Positions 1 through 9,307 of a stretch of DNA of 64,000 nucleotides are shown piece after piece. Every line of letters starts with the position of its first letter. Within the stretch, counting starts at the first letter, position 1. The notes beneath the pieces were generated by a model. The model had not been told where the DNA came from. It worked only from the letters and a program-made list of their open reading frames with translations, and ran no database searches. The DNA comes from CALAED01 sp035765195 (GTDB lineage Bacteria > Actinomycetota > Actinomycetes > Streptosporangiales > Streptosporangiaceae), in the NCBI GenBank assembly GCA_035765195.1, contig DASTYC010000006.1, positions 248,001-312,000 on the forward strand. The letters run 5' to 3'. The position numbers and the translations under genes are program-made.

Positions 1-885
1 CCACGGCCGCGGGCGCATCCGGTCGACCTGGCGGACGGTCTCGAGCACGCCCGCCGGCTCGATCGGCCCGCCCAGGCGCTCGCGGGACTGGTACGGCGGA
101 CGCTGCGGCCGGGGCCGGTGAAGGACGCGCTGCACGGCGTACCTGCCGGCCATCCGGCGCATCCGCCGCTGACCGACATCCCGCTGGGCTGCTGGGTCTC
201 CGCGGCGATCCTCGACATGGTCCCGGGCCGGCAGGGCACCGAGCGCGCCGCGCGAACACTGGTCGCCGCGGGCCTCGTCACCGCCCTGCCCACAGCGCTG
301 ACCGGGCTCGCCGACTGGTCCGTACTCCACCGCGAGCAGCAGCGCGTCGGGCTGGTCCACGCGCTCAGCACCGTGACCGCCGGCGGCCTGTACGCCGCGT
401 CGCTGCTGGCCCGGCGGCGCGGCCGGCCGGCGGGCGGCAAAGCCTTCGGCTTCGCCGGCCTCACCGCGCTGCTCGCCGGCGGTTATCTGGGCGGCCACCT
501 CGCCTTCCGGCAGGCGGCCGGCGCCAACCACGCCGAGTCGGTCATCCACCTGATGCCGCTCGGCTGGCACGACGTGTGCTCAGTGGACGATCTGCCCGAA
601 TCCTGGCCGGTGCACCGCAGGCTCGGCTACATCAGCCTGTTCGTGCTCCGGCAGGGCGATGAGATCCACGTGCTCGCCGATCGCTGCGCCCACCTCGGCG
701 GGCCGCTGCATCAGGGCCGGCTGGTGACGGAGAACGACGAGACCTGCGTGATCTGCCCCTGGCACGGCAGCACCTACCGGGTCAGGGACGGGGGCGTCGT
801 GCACGGTCCGGCGACGGGCCGGCAGCCGGCGTTCGAGACGCGGGTGCGCGACGACGGCATCGTGCAGGTCCGTCCGGTGGGATGA
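1..885 (+). CDS. DUF2231 membrane domain plus Rieske [2Fe-2S] protein, 5' end cut by window
   Basis: The frame is open from the first base, so the gene begins upstream of the window; the GTG at 118 is internal. The N-terminal part (HPAHPPLTDIPLGCW) reads as a DUF2231 membrane domain with about four hydrophobic segments. The C-terminal third is a Rieske domain with both cluster motifs, CAHLGG (Cys-x-His) and CPWHGS (Cys-x2-His), spaced as in Rieske ferredoxins. The likely role is a membrane-bound electron-transfer protein; the redox partner is unknown. No oxidoreductase gene sits beside it in this window. Confidence 0.85.
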   Translation, partial: PRPRAHPVDLADGLEHARRLDRPAQALAGLVRRTLRPGPVKDALHGVPAGHPAHPPLTDIPLGCWVSAAILDMVPGRQGTERAARTLVAAGLVTALPTALTGLADWSVLHREQQRVGLVHALSTVTAGGLYAASLLARRRGRPAGGKAFGFAGLTALLAGGYLGGHLAFRQAAGANHAESVIHLMPLGWHDVCSVDDLPESWPVHRRLGYISLFVLRQGDEIHVLADRCAHLGGPLHQGRLVTENDETCVICPWHGSTYRVRDGGVVHGPATGRQPAFETRVRDDGIVQVRPVG

Positions 886-901
886 CCCGTGAACGGGCCG
901 G

Positions 902-1168
902 TCAGCCCGCCTCGGGGATGCTGAGGCTCCGGTCCATCGGCGCCTCCCGGCGATCGCCGTTGACGGGGTGCTCGACCAGGGCGAGCACCCGGCTGGCCAT
1001 GAACCGCGCCGTTCGTACGGGCGAGCCGTTGCGGGTGACCTCGCTGACCTCGACGACGCCGCGGCGCGTGCTGATCTCGACGCGGCGCCCCGCCCTCGTC
1101 GCGACCACCTCGTAGGTCCGGGTGACCTCGCCGGCGTCGATCACGATCTCGACTCTGTCCCCCTTCAT
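902..1168 (-). CDS. small hypothetical protein (88 aa)
   Basis: I do not recognise this family. The product is a short, charged, beta-rich sequence beginning MKGDRVEIVIDAGEV, with no signal peptide or membrane segment. ATG at 1168 is chosen because GGAGG lies about five bases upstream; the in-frame GTG at 1174 overlaps that ribosome-binding site. The gene converges on the Rieske gene with 16 bp between stops. A doubled TTCGAA element lies directly upstream and may regulate it. Confidence 0.6.
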   Translation of the reverse strand: MKGDRVEIVIDAGEVTRTYEVVATRAGRRVEISTRRGVVEVSEVTRNGSPVRTARFMASRVLALVEHPVNGDRREAPMDRSLSIPEAG

Positions 1169-1183
1169 GGCCACCTCCGGACG

Positions 1184-1201
1184 TTCGAAACTATATTCGA
1201 A
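1184..1201. promoter_or_regulatory. doubled TTCGAA palindrome upstream of the 88-aa gene
   Basis: The sequence TTCGAAACTATATTCGAA contains two perfect 6-bp palindromes with a 12-bp period in an unusually AT-rich patch. It lies 16 bp before the ATG at 1168, where an operator over the leftward promoter would be. No regulator for it is identified here. Confidence 0.4.
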
Positions 1202-1269
1202 TTATACCCGGACAAATGGCCTCTTGAACCTGTGCGAGGGGGTGGGTCAACCTCGGACGACCGGCACTT

Positions 1270-2028
1270 TTACCCAAATATCAGTTTGCCGACCGCGAGG
1301 AGGCCGACGGCCACGATGACGGTCCGCAGCACGACGGCGGGGAGCCGCCGCCCGGCCAGCGCCCCGACCAGTCCGCCGAGCGACGAGCCGACGGCGATGA
1401 GCAGGACGGCCATCCAGTCGATCTCCGGCGCCACGGCGATGAACAACACGGCCGCCGCGCCGTTCGCCACTCCGGCAAGGACGTTCTTGACGCCGTTCAC
1501 CCGCTGCAGATCGTCCTCGAGGAAGATGCCGAGCAAGGCGAGCAGGATCACGCCCTGTGCCGCCCCGAAATAGCCGCCGTACACGCCGGTGCCGAAGATG
1601 CCCAGCAGCAGCCAGGGCCCGCCGTGCGGGTGCGACGATCGGCGTCGCGCGGCCAGCCACGCGTTGAGCCAGGGCTGCAGCACCACCAGCAGCAGCGCGA
1701 TCACGATCAGGACGGGAACGATGACCTCGAACGCCCCCTCCGGCAAGACCAGCAGCAGCGCGGCGCCGATCAACGCGCCGATCAGCGACGCGCCCGCCAG
1801 CCGCAGCACGCGGACGAGCTGACCCCGCAGCTCTCGCCGGTAGCCGTACGCGCCCGCCACCGCGCCCGGGACCAGGCCGATGTTGTTGGACACGTTGGCC
1901 ACGACGGGCGGGAAGCCCAGCGCCACGAGCGTGGGGAACGTGATCAACGACCCGGACCCGACGACGGCGTTGATGCTGCCCGCCGCGATGCCGGCCAGGA
2001 AAATGAGGGCCGCGTCGAGGAGGTTCAC
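1270..2028 (-). CDS. TSUP family permease (TauE/SafE-like)
   Basis: The 252-residue polytopic protein has about eight hydrophobic segments in two halves. The N-terminal signature GIAAGSINAVVGSGSLITFP is typical of the TauE/SafE/TSUP family, which moves sulfite, sulfonates or other small organosulfur anions across the cytoplasmic membrane. The length is usual for the family. The substrate cannot be told from sequence, and no sulfur-metabolism gene is adjacent. The start is GTG at 2028. Confidence 0.85.
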   Translation of the reverse strand: MNLLDAALIFLAGIAAGSINAVVGSGSLITFPTLVALGFPPVVANVSNNIGLVPGAVAGAYGYRRELRGQLVRVLRLAGASLIGALIGAALLLVLPEGAFEVIVPVLIVIALLLVVLQPWLNAWLAARRRSSHPHGGPWLLLGIFGTGVYGGYFGAAQGVILLALLGIFLEDDLQRVNGVKNVLAGVANGAAAVLFIAVAPEIDWMAVLLIAVGSSLGGLVGALAGRRLPAVVLRTVIVAVGLLAVGKLIFG

Positions 2029-2113
2029 CTGCGGCGGCCTCGGGGCGGCGGGGCGGGGGTCGTCACGGCTCGATCGTAGGCACCCGCCTATCGTGGTCGC
2101 GCCGCGGGGTCGC

Positions 2114-3166
2114 TCAGGGGATCAGCGGTTCCTCGTCGGTGATGGCGCGGCGGTTGGCCGCGGGCGACATCCGCTCCCGGCCGGCCTCCTGACCGTCCGG
2201 ACCCGCCGCGCTCGGACCGGCCGCGCCGCTCGGGCCCGTGGCTCCGCCCTCCCTGCCGGCGTCGCGAATCGTGCCGAAGAACCCGCCCAGGCCCTCGAGC
2301 GCCTTGCCCATCTCACTGGGCACGATCCACAGCTTGTTGGCGTTGCCCTCGGCGATCTTCGGCAGGGTCTGCAGGTACTGGTAGGCGAGCAGCCGCTGGT
2401 CGGGGTTGCCGTCGTGGATCGCCTTGAACACCGTGTTGATCGCCTGCGCCTGCCCGCGGGCCACCGTCGCCTGCGCCTTCGCGTCGGCCTCCGCCTTGAG
2501 CACCGCGGCCTCGGCCTCGCCCCGCGCCTTGAGCACCGCGGCGGTGCGCTCGCCTTCGGCGGTCAGGATCGCCGACTGCTTCATGCCCTCGGCCTGGAGC
2601 ACCGCGGCGCGCTTGTCACGGTCGGCGCGCATCTGCTTTTCCATCGCGTCCGTGATGGAGTCCGGCGGGTCGATGGCCTTGATCTCGACCCGGTTGACGC
2701 GGATGCCCCACTTGCCGGTGGCCTCGTCGAGCACCCCGCGCAGCTCGGTGTTGATCTCCTCACGCGAGGTCAGCGCGCGTTCGAGGTCCATGCCGCCGGC
2801 GACGTTCCGCAACGTGGTGACGGTGAGCTGCTCGATCGCGGTGAGGAAGTTGGCGACCTCGTACGTGGCGTACTTGGGGTTGGTCACCTGGTAGTAGATG
2901 ACCGTGTCGATGCTCACGACCAGGTTGTCGGAGGTGATCACCGGCTGCGGCGGGAAGCTGATCACCTGCTCGCGCATGTCGATGCGGGCACGGATCCGGT
3001 CGACGGCCGGCATGATCAACGACAGCCCCGCCTCGAGCGTCCGGTGGTACCGCCCGAACCGCTCCACGATGTAGGTCGTCGCCTGCGGCACGATCCGTAC
3101 GGACCGGTAGACGACGAACGCACCCGCAGCTATGACGATCAGAGCGAAGATGATCGAGACGGTCAT
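2114..3166 (-). CDS. SPFH/Band 7 protein (paraslipin, QmcA-like)
   Basis: One N-terminal membrane segment is followed by an SPFH domain (PQATTYIVERFGRY, the typical opening) and an Ala/Glu-rich coiled-coil region with repeated LKAxGEAEAAVLKAEADAKA. The Ser/Pro/Gly-rich tail is variable. At 350 aa it has the usual paraslipin length. These proteins form membrane-associated rings linked to microdomains and membrane proteostasis. The NfeD-like gene just upstream on the same strand (158 bp gap) is the standard partner, so both probably form one transcript. A second SPFH gene lies at 45323-46393. Confidence 0.9.
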   Translation of the reverse strand: MTVSIIFALIVIAAGAFVVYRSVRIVPQATTYIVERFGRYHRTLEAGLSLIMPAVDRIRARIDMREQVISFPPQPVITSDNLVVSIDTVIYYQVTNPKYATYEVANFLTAIEQLTVTTLRNVAGGMDLERALTSREEINTELRGVLDEATGKWGIRVNRVEIKAIDPPDSITDAMEKQMRADRDKRAAVLQAEGMKQSAILTAEGERTAAVLKARGEAEAAVLKAEADAKAQATVARGQAQAINTVFKAIHDGNPDQRLLAYQYLQTLPKIAEGNANKLWIVPSEMGKALEGLGGFFGTIRDAGREGGATGPSGAAGPSAAGPDGQEAGRERMSPAANRRAITDEEPLIP

Positions 3167-3324
3167 AGCGACCCCGTTTCAGGAAGCTGAGTGGCAAACG
3201 TCCGCAAGACGAAGGATGTCGTCTTCGTCGAAGTATTCACCCCGCCGAACCCGTCTGCGAACGAACTTGTCGACGCCGTTATGTACGGGGCCGCCGAGCC
3301 GCTCGGCCGGCGACGCGCGATCGT

Positions 3325-3768
3325 TCATGGGACCCTCCCGAAGACGACCGCGGTCGCCCCCCGGATCTCGATCACATCAGCGGCCGTTCCCGGGTCGAGG
3401 ATCTGCTCCGGATGCAGGGCCCGAGCCGACCAGATCTCCCCACCGATCTTTACACGCCCGCCATGCGCGTCAACTCGCTGAACCACTAGAGCTTCCTGAC
3501 CGATCAGCGCGTCCACGCCGGTCCGGGTCTTCGGCGTGCTGTGCATATGCCGGCGCGCGATCGGGCGGAGGAACGCGAGCAACGCGGTCGACACCACCGC
3601 GAACGCCACCGCCTGCACCACCACGTTCGCGTGCAGCGCCGCTGCCGCGGCGGCCGCCAGGGCGCCGACCGCGAACATGCCGAACACCAGGAACGCGGTG
3701 AATATCTCGGCGATCCCGAGGGCAACGGCGATTACGATCCACCAAACCGACGCGTCTACACCACCCAC
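3325..3768 (-). CDS. NfeD-like membrane protein
   Basis: The 147-aa protein has two to three N-terminal hydrophobic segments and a C-terminal OB-fold-like beta domain (GRVKIGGEIWSARAL), the short NfeD type without the ClpP-like protease domain. NfeD proteins are encoded beside SPFH proteins and are thought to help assemble or stabilise them in the membrane. It lies immediately upstream of the SPFH gene on the same strand, which supports the call. Confidence 0.88.
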   Translation of the reverse strand: MGGVDASVWWIVIAVALGIAEIFTAFLVFGMFAVGALAAAAAAALHANVVVQAVAFAVVSTALLAFLRPIARRHMHSTPKTRTGVDALIGQEALVVQRVDAHGGRVKIGGEIWSARALHPEQILDPGTAADVIEIRGATAVVFGRVP

Positions 3769-3893
3769 GCGGTCGATCGTAGTTCGCCGTAATCAGTCAC
3801 CTTGTTGCAGACGACACAAACCGGCGATCTCCGACTCGATTACCCTACGCATTCGCTCGAACACTCTCACGATACTGTCGCGTGAGCGGTTGC

Positions 3894-4685
3894 TCAGGGA
3901 GGGGTGGCGCGGGCGTACCAGCGGCCGTTTTGGCGTTCGACGGCGAGGGGCACGCCGAAGGCCTTGCTGAGGTGCTGCTCGGTGAAGACCTCGTCGACCT
4001 TGCCCTGGGCGACGACCGAACCGCGGCGCAGCAGCATGGCGTGGGTGAAGCCCGCCGGGACCTCCTCGACGTGGTGGGTGACCAGCACGGTGGTCGGGGC
4101 CAGCGCGTCTTCGGCGAGCCGGGACAACCGGGCGAGGAGATCCTCGCGGGCGCCGAGGTCGAGGCCGGCGGCGGGCTCGTCGAGCAGGAGCAGCTCGGGG
4201 TCGGGCATCAGCGCGCGAGCGATCTGCACGCGCTTGCGTTCGCCCTCGGACAGCGTGGCGAAGCGGCGGCGGATCAGGTGTGCGCAGCCGAGCGCGTCGA
4301 GGAGTTCCACGGCGCGCGTGACGTCGGTGGAGTCGTACTCCTCGTGCCAGCGGCCGAGGATCGCGTACGACGCGGTGAGCACGAGGTCGATGACCTTCTC
4401 GCTCGGCGGCACCTTCTCGGCGACCGCGGCACTGGTGATGCCGATGCGGGGCCGCAGGTCGAACACGTCGGTCTGACCCAGCCGTTCGCCGAGCACATCG
4501 ACCGCACCCTCGGACGGATGCAGCAGTGTGCCGGCGATTTGAAGGAGCGTCGTCTTGCCCGCGCCGTTGGGGCCGACGACCACCCAGCGTTCGGTTTCGT
4601 TGACAGTCCAATCGACATCGCGCAGCAGGGTCGCGCCGTCACGCCGGATCGCCACACCCTGCAGCCGGAGTACCTCGCCTGCCAT
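3894..4685 (-). CDS. ABC transporter ATP-binding protein
   Basis: A single ABC ATPase domain covers the 263 residues: Walker A GPNGAGKTT (residues 38-46), signature LSEGERKR, Walker B LLLLDEP and switch histidine in VTHHVEE. No permease or substrate-binding gene is adjacent, so the transporter partner is unknown; the protein is of the ModF/YheS-like orphan class common in actinomycetes. Convergent and divergent neighbours indicate monocistronic transcription. Confidence 0.88.
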   Translation of the reverse strand: MAGEVLRLQGVAIRRDGATLLRDVDWTVNETERWVVVGPNGAGKTTLLQIAGTLLHPSEGAVDVLGERLGQTDVFDLRPRIGITSAAVAEKVPPSEKVIDLVLTASYAILGRWHEEYDSTDVTRAVELLDALGCAHLIRRRFATLSEGERKRVQIARALMPDPELLLLDEPAAGLDLGAREDLLARLSRLAEDALAPTTVLVTHHVEEVPAGFTHAMLLRRGSVVAQGKVDEVFTEQHLSKAFGVPLAVERQNGRWYARATPP

Positions 4686-4776
4686 CGCGATCGGTTATCC
4701 CCACTCTCTCTGGGCACCATGTGTCCCGAGCCTCCGGGACGAACCTACGTCATTCAAAGCGCCTATGGTGGTCGGC

Positions 4777-5547
4777 ATGCACGTCGTAAGACCTCCGGCA
4801 CAACCCTCCGGCGCCATGGTCGCGTGGGGCAACGCCTGGCTGACCGGCCACGTGGGCCTCGACGAGGCCGCCGACGCGATGGAAAGAGCCGCCGGACCTC
4901 AGGTCATCGCCGGTGAGCGCGAGGAGCTTCCGCTCCGGCGCGGTCTCGCCGATCTTCGCGTGAACGGCATGACGGCGCTGCGGCTCGCCCTGCCCGTCCC
5001 CGGCGACCCGCTGGGGCTGACCGGTCCGCCCGCCTTCAACATGGCCGCGATCGACGCGGGCGCCGCGGTGATCGCGGTGCTGACCGACGGCGTGGTCGGC
5101 CTCGTCCCCGCCGAGGACCGACGCGGGTCGTCGTACGTGGGGCTGCGGTGGACGATGATCGAGGCGGCCCCCGCGTCGCCGGACGTGCCGATGCTGGCCG
5201 AGGCCGACCGCGGGCTCACGCTCGCCATGCGCGAGGCCACCGACGCGCTGCTCACCGTCGACGACATGTCCGGCTGGCGACCGGAGATCGCCGAGGCGCT
5301 ATCGGCGCTGCGCACCGCGCCCGAGACATCGGACGCACTGGCGCCGGGCTACCCGCCCCGCGCGCACCGGGTGGCCGCGCTCGCCGGGCGCCTCGCCGTG
5401 GTCGTCGACCTGGCGCAGGGCCTCGACGGGCAGCACCTGACCGCCGAACAGGAACGCCGCCGCGCCGAAGCGCTGCGGGTACTCGACCGCGCGGTGCGGC
5501 GGGCCCGCGTCGCGGCGCACAACAGCGCCTTCGAGCCGGTGCCCTGA
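4777..5547 (+). CDS. hypothetical protein, actinobacterial (about 256 aa)
   Basis: I do not recognise a named family. The protein is acidic, Ala-rich and soluble, with no signal peptide. Reading is uninterrupted and codon GC3 is typical of real genes here. The start is ambiguous: ATG at 4765 and ATG at 4777 (MHVVRPPAQ) are both in frame and neither has a strong Shine-Dalgarno sequence. It is divergent from the ABC ATPase and ends 7 bp from the convergent response-regulator gene. Confidence 0.6.
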   Translation: MHVVRPPAQPSGAMVAWGNAWLTGHVGLDEAADAMERAAGPQVIAGEREELPLRRGLADLRVNGMTALRLALPVPGDPLGLTGPPAFNMAAIDAGAAVIAVLTDGVVGLVPAEDRRGSSYVGLRWTMIEAAPASPDVPMLAEADRGLTLAMREATDALLTVDDMSGWRPEIAEALSALRTAPETSDALAPGYPPRAHRVAALAGRLAVVVDLAQGLDGQHLTAEQERRRAEALRVLDRAVRRARVAAHNSAFEPVP

Positions 5548-5554
5548 CCCCTGC

Positions 5555-6226
5555 TCAGTCGGGCCCGAGCCCGTGGCGGACCGCGTAGAGGGCGGCCTGG
5601 GTGCGGTCGGCCACGCCGAGCTTCATGAGCACGTTCGACACGTGCGTCTTGACGGTCTTCTCCGAGACGACGAGAGCGCGGGCGATCTCGCGGTTGGAGC
5701 GGCCGCGGGTGATCTCTACCAGCACCTCGCGCTCGCGCTCGGTCAGGTCGGCGAGGCCCGCCGCGGTGCCGGTGGCGACCGCCCCGTCGGCCGCCGCGCC
5801 GTCGGCCGCCGCGGTGCCGCCGCCCAGCACGGCGGCCGCCGCCTCCGGCGCGAAGAGCACGTTGCCGTCGCGTACCGCCCTGATCGCCTGCACCAGCGCC
5901 TGCGGGTCGACGTCCTTGTAGAGGTAGCCAACGGCCCCGGCCCGTACGGCGGGCAGCACGTGCGAGCCTTCGGCCACGCTGGTGAGCACGAGGACGCGGG
6001 CGGCGACGCCACGGGCCCGCAACTCCTCCAGCGCGGTCTGGCCGTCGACGCCGGGCATCTTGAGGTCGAGCAGGACGACGTCGGGCGCCAGCGACTCGGT
6101 GAGGCGCACGGCCTCGGCGCCGTCGGTCGCCTCACCCACGACCTCGATGTCGTCCTGGACGCCGAGGAACGTCCGCAATCCCTGCCGTACGACGGGATGG
6201 TCGTCGGCGATCAGCACGCGGATCAT
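5555..6226 (-). CDS. NarL/LuxR-family response regulator
   Basis: The receiver domain has the acidic pair D8/D9, phospho-acceptor D54 (VLLDLKMPG), T82 and K104. A C-terminal LuxR helix-turn-helix follows (LTEREREVLVEITRGRSN, then SEKTVKTHVSNVLMKLG). An Ala/Thr-rich linker of about 30 residues joins them. The start overlaps the stop of the upstream histidine kinase by 4 bp (ATGA), so the two are translationally coupled and form a cognate two-component pair acting on transcription. Confidence 0.95.
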   Translation of the reverse strand: MIRVLIADDHPVVRQGLRTFLGVQDDIEVVGEATDGAEAVRLTESLAPDVVLLDLKMPGVDGQTALEELRARGVAARVLVLTSVAEGSHVLPAVRAGAVGYLYKDVDPQALVQAIRAVRDGNVLFAPEAAAAVLGGGTAAADGAAADGAVATGTAAGLADLTEREREVLVEITRGRSNREIARALVVSEKTVKTHVSNVLMKLGVADRTQAALYAVRHGLGPD

Positions 6227-7371
6227 GCGGGCACCTCCACCGTGACCACCGTGCCCGAGCCGGGCGCGGACTCGACCGTCACCGTGCCGCCGACCTCCGC
6301 GGCGCGGTCGCGCATCGAGGTGAGGCCGAGCCCGTCGCGGCCCGCCTCGGCGAGGTCGAACCCGGCTCCGTCGTCGGTGATCGACAAGTAGACCCGCGGC
6401 CCCTCGCGACGCAGCCGCAGCGCGACGGTGCCCGCCCCGGCGTGGCGCAGCGCGTTGTGGACGGCCTCCTGCGCGATCCGGAACAGCGTGAGCTCGCGCT
6501 CTTCGGTCAGGCTAAGGTCGCCGTCGCCGGTGAACGTCAACCGCGCGTCGTAGACACGGTCGAGGATCTCGATGTGCTTGCGCAGCGACGCGGCCAGGCC
6601 GTCGTCCTCCAGGTCGGCGGGGCGCAGCTCGAAGATCACCGAACGCAGCTCCGCCAGCGCGTCGGCCGCCAGCCGCTCCACCTGGGCCAGCTCGGCCGGG
6701 ACTCGGCTCGGGTCGCGGGTGGCGAGCGCGGCGGCGGCCTGCGCGGTGAGGCGCAGCGAGAAGAGTTTCTGCGCCACGGCGTCGTGCAGCTCGCGGGCCA
6801 GCCGGTTGCGCTCGGCCATGACGGTGAGCTCGCGGTTTCGCTCGTACAGCCGCGCGTTGGCGAGGGCGATCGCGGCGTGCGCGGCGAACAGCGTGAGCAG
6901 CTCCTGGTCGCGCTCGGTGAATCCGCCCGGCCGCTGCTTGTTGGCCAGGAAGATGATGCCGAGCACGTCGTCGCCGTCGCTGATCGGGACGCCGAGGAAG
7001 TCGGTGAGCACGGGATGGGCGCGCGGCCAGTACTCGAAACGGGGGTCCTTGCGGATGTCGGCGAGCCGCTCCGGCTTGCCGTCGCGCAGCATCGCGGCGA
7101 GCAGCCCGTGCTGGCGCGGCAGCGGGCCGATGGCGCGCCACTCCTCGTCGGTGATGCCTTCGACGACGAACTCGGCGAACGACCCTTCGTCGTCGGGGAT
7201 GCCGAGTGCGGCGTAGCGCGCGTCGAGCAGCCGTGCCGCCGCCCGGACGATCACCTGGAACACCTCGCGCACCGACAGGTGCCGGGTGACCGCCAGCACG
7301 GCGCCGCTGACGGCGTGCAGCGCCGCGTCGCGGTCGTCTCGGGCCCGGTCATCGGCCGGCGCGTTCGTCAT
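6223..7371 (-). CDS. GAF-domain sensor histidine kinase (NarL-type partner)
   Basis: There is no transmembrane segment. A GAF domain covers about residues 25-175, then a HisKA_3 dimerisation domain with phospho-acceptor H196 (LARELHDAVAQKL), then a HATPase domain (N-box EAVHNALRHA; G-boxes DDGAGFD and GLGLTSMRDRA). It should autophosphorylate in response to a cytoplasmic ligand or redox state and phosphorylate the overlapping LuxR regulator. ATG at 7371 is preferred over GTG at 7380. Confidence 0.93.
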   Translation of the reverse strand: MTNAPADDRARDDRDAALHAVSGAVLAVTRHLSVREVFQVIVRAAARLLDARYAALGIPDDEGSFAEFVVEGITDEEWRAIGPLPRQHGLLAAMLRDGKPERLADIRKDPRFEYWPRAHPVLTDFLGVPISDGDDVLGIIFLANKQRPGGFTERDQELLTLFAAHAAIALANARLYERNRELTVMAERNRLARELHDAVAQKLFSLRLTAQAAAALATRDPSRVPAELAQVERLAADALAELRSVIFELRPADLEDDGLAASLRKHIEILDRVYDARLTFTGDGDLSLTEERELTLFRIAQEAVHNALRHAGAGTVALRLRREGPRVYLSITDDGAGFDLAEAGRDGLGLTSMRDRAAEVGGTVTVESAPGSGTVVTVEVPA

Positions 7372-7507
7372 GGTCAGCACGCTACCCGGCGCTCATGGCT
7401 ATGACATCGGCCCGCCGGTCGGGCGCTCGTCCTAGGCCGAAGTGCCGATCACGGACCAGGGCTCGCGGCCGATGCCGCGCGAACCGCGGATTCCTAGCGT
7501 CGATGGC

Positions 7508-8239
7508 ATGACACACGAGACGACCCGCACAATCGATGCGACCGACGGGGCCAGGACGGCCCTGATCACCGGCGCCTCCCGGGGCCTTGGCCGGGCGCTC
7601 GCCCAGGCCCTCGGCGCGGCGGGCTGGCGCCTCATCATCTCCGCCCGGGGGGCGGACGCGCTCGAGGCCGTCGCCAAGGAACTGCCCGCCGCCGTGGCGG
7701 TGCCCGGCGACGTCGGGGACTCCTGGCATCGGGCCGGGCTGGCCGAGGCGGTCGAGGAAGCGGGCGGTGGGCTCGACCTGCTGGTCAACAACGCCAGTAC
7801 GCTCGGCGCCGCGCCGCTGCCGCGGCTCGCCGACTATCCGCCCGCCGCGCTCGAGCAGGCGTTCGCCACCAACGTCCTCGCGCCGCTCGCGTTGATCCAG
7901 GCGCTGCTGCCGGACCTGCGAGCGCGGCGCGGCGCGGTGCTCAACATCTCCTCCGACGCCGCCGTCGAAGCGTACGAGGGATGGGGCGGCTACGGCGCGA
8001 CCAAGGCCGCGCTCGACCAGATCTCCCACGTGCTGGCCGCCGAGGAGCCGGACCTGGCCGTGTGGTGGGTGGACCCGGGCGAGATGCGCACCCAGATGCT
8101 GGCCGACGCGATGCCGGACGAGGACCTGTCGGGCGAGCCGCTGCCCGGAGAGGTGGCCGTGCCGGCGCTGCTGCGGCTGATCGGCGAACGCCGGCCGAGC
8201 GGCCGCTACCGCGCCGCCGACCTGGTCTCGATCCGATGA
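7508..8239 (+). CDS. short-chain dehydrogenase/reductase
   Basis: This is a classical SDR of 243 aa. The nucleotide-binding motif TGASRGLG is near the N-terminus, NNAS is present, and the catalytic Ser and YGATK (Tyr-x3-Lys) follow. The substrate is unknown. The start ATG at 7508 removes a poor upstream extension. The downstream queA-like gene begins 47 bp after the stop, so the two may be co-transcribed. Confidence 0.88.
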   Translation: MTHETTRTIDATDGARTALITGASRGLGRALAQALGAAGWRLIISARGADALEAVAKELPAAVAVPGDVGDSWHRAGLAEAVEEAGGGLDLLVNNASTLGAAPLPRLADYPPAALEQAFATNVLAPLALIQALLPDLRARRGAVLNISSDAAVEAYEGWGGYGATKAALDQISHVLAAEEPDLAVWWVDPGEMRTQMLADAMPDEDLSGEPLPGEVAVPALLRLIGERRPSGRYRAADLVSIR

Positions 8240-8286
8240 CCGCCTCGCCGACCGTCGCCGCCGGCCCCGCGACTCGAGGAACGAAC

Positions 8287-9300
8287 ATGATCGATTTCAT
8301 CCTGCCCCCGACCTTGGAGGCGCACGAACCACCCGAAGCGCGCGGCCGCGCCCGCGACGACGTCCGGCTGCTGGTCGGCCGGCGCGGCACCGGCGAGATC
8401 GGCCACCATGAGTTCCGTGAGCTGCCCGATCTGCTCGACTCGGGCGATCTGCTCGTCGTGAACACGTCGGCGACGCTGCCGGCCGCCGTACGGCTCGATC
8501 GGCTCACCGTGCACTTCTCCACGCCGCTGCGCCACGCGCCCGGCGTGTGGCTCGTCGAGCTGCGGCTGCGCGCGGGCAAGGCGACCAAGCCCTACCGCGG
8601 CGGCCGCCCGGGCGAGTGGTTCCCGCTGCCCGGCGGCGCCACGCTGACTCTCATCAGGCGGCACACCGATCGGCTGTGGCAGGCCCGGCTGAACGCGGAC
8701 GTGGTGCCCTACCTGCTGCGTCACGGCATGCCCATCAGGTACTCGTACGTGCGGCGCGACTGGCCGGCCGACGCCTACCAGAGCGTCTTCGCGTTCGATC
8801 GGCGGGCCGGCGGGGCGGAGATGCCGAGCGCGGCGCGGCCGTTCACCCCGGAGCTGGTCACCCGCCTCGTGGCCAGGGGCGTGCTGCTCGCTCCGCTGAC
8901 CCTGCACACCGGTGTGGCTTCGCCCGAGGCGCACGAGCCGCCCTACGCGGAGCGGTACGAGGTGCCCGAGTCGACCGCCGATCTCGTCAACCACGTGCAC
9001 AACAGCGGCCGGCGGGTGATCGCGGTCGGCACCACCGTGGTGCGCGCGCTGGAGACCGTTGCGGGTCCCGACGGCGCCGTACGGTCCGGCGCCGGCTGGA
9101 CCGAGCACATCGTGACGCCGGAGGTGGGCGTGCGCGCCGTCGACGGCCTGCTGACCGGGCTGCACGAGCCCCGGTCGTCGCACCTGATGATGCTGACCGC
9201 CATCGCCGGCACCGAGCTGCTGGCACGGACGTACGACGCGGCCCTGGCCGAGCGCTACCTCTGGCACGAGTTCGGCGATCTTCACCTCATCTTGCCCTGA
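8287..9300 (+). CDS. queA: QueA-like SAM:tRNA ribosyltransferase-isomerase
   Basis: The sequence belongs to the QueA family, which uses SAM to build epoxyqueuosine on tRNA: an FxLPxxLEAHEPPEARG-type start, VNTSATLPAAV, TLHTGVAS and VIAVGTTVVRALE. It is somewhat shorter (337 aa) than typical QueA. ATG at 8287 is chosen because GAGGA lies six bases upstream; an earlier in-frame ATG at 8236 overlaps the SDR stop. It is a divergent branch common in actinomycetes, and no tgt or queG is nearby, so the true substrate is uncertain. A strong GC hairpin follows the stop. Confidence 0.8.
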   Translation: MIDFILPPTLEAHEPPEARGRARDDVRLLVGRRGTGEIGHHEFRELPDLLDSGDLLVVNTSATLPAAVRLDRLTVHFSTPLRHAPGVWLVELRLRAGKATKPYRGGRPGEWFPLPGGATLTLIRRHTDRLWQARLNADVVPYLLRHGMPIRYSYVRRDWPADAYQSVFAFDRRAGGAEMPSAARPFTPELVTRLVARGVLLAPLTLHTGVASPEAHEPPYAERYEVPESTADLVNHVHNSGRRVIAVGTTVVRALETVAGPDGAVRSGAGWTEHIVTPEVGVRAVDGLLTGLHEPRSSHLMMLTAIAGTELLARTYDAALAERYLWHEFGDLHLILP

Positions 9301-9307
9301 AGCCCGA

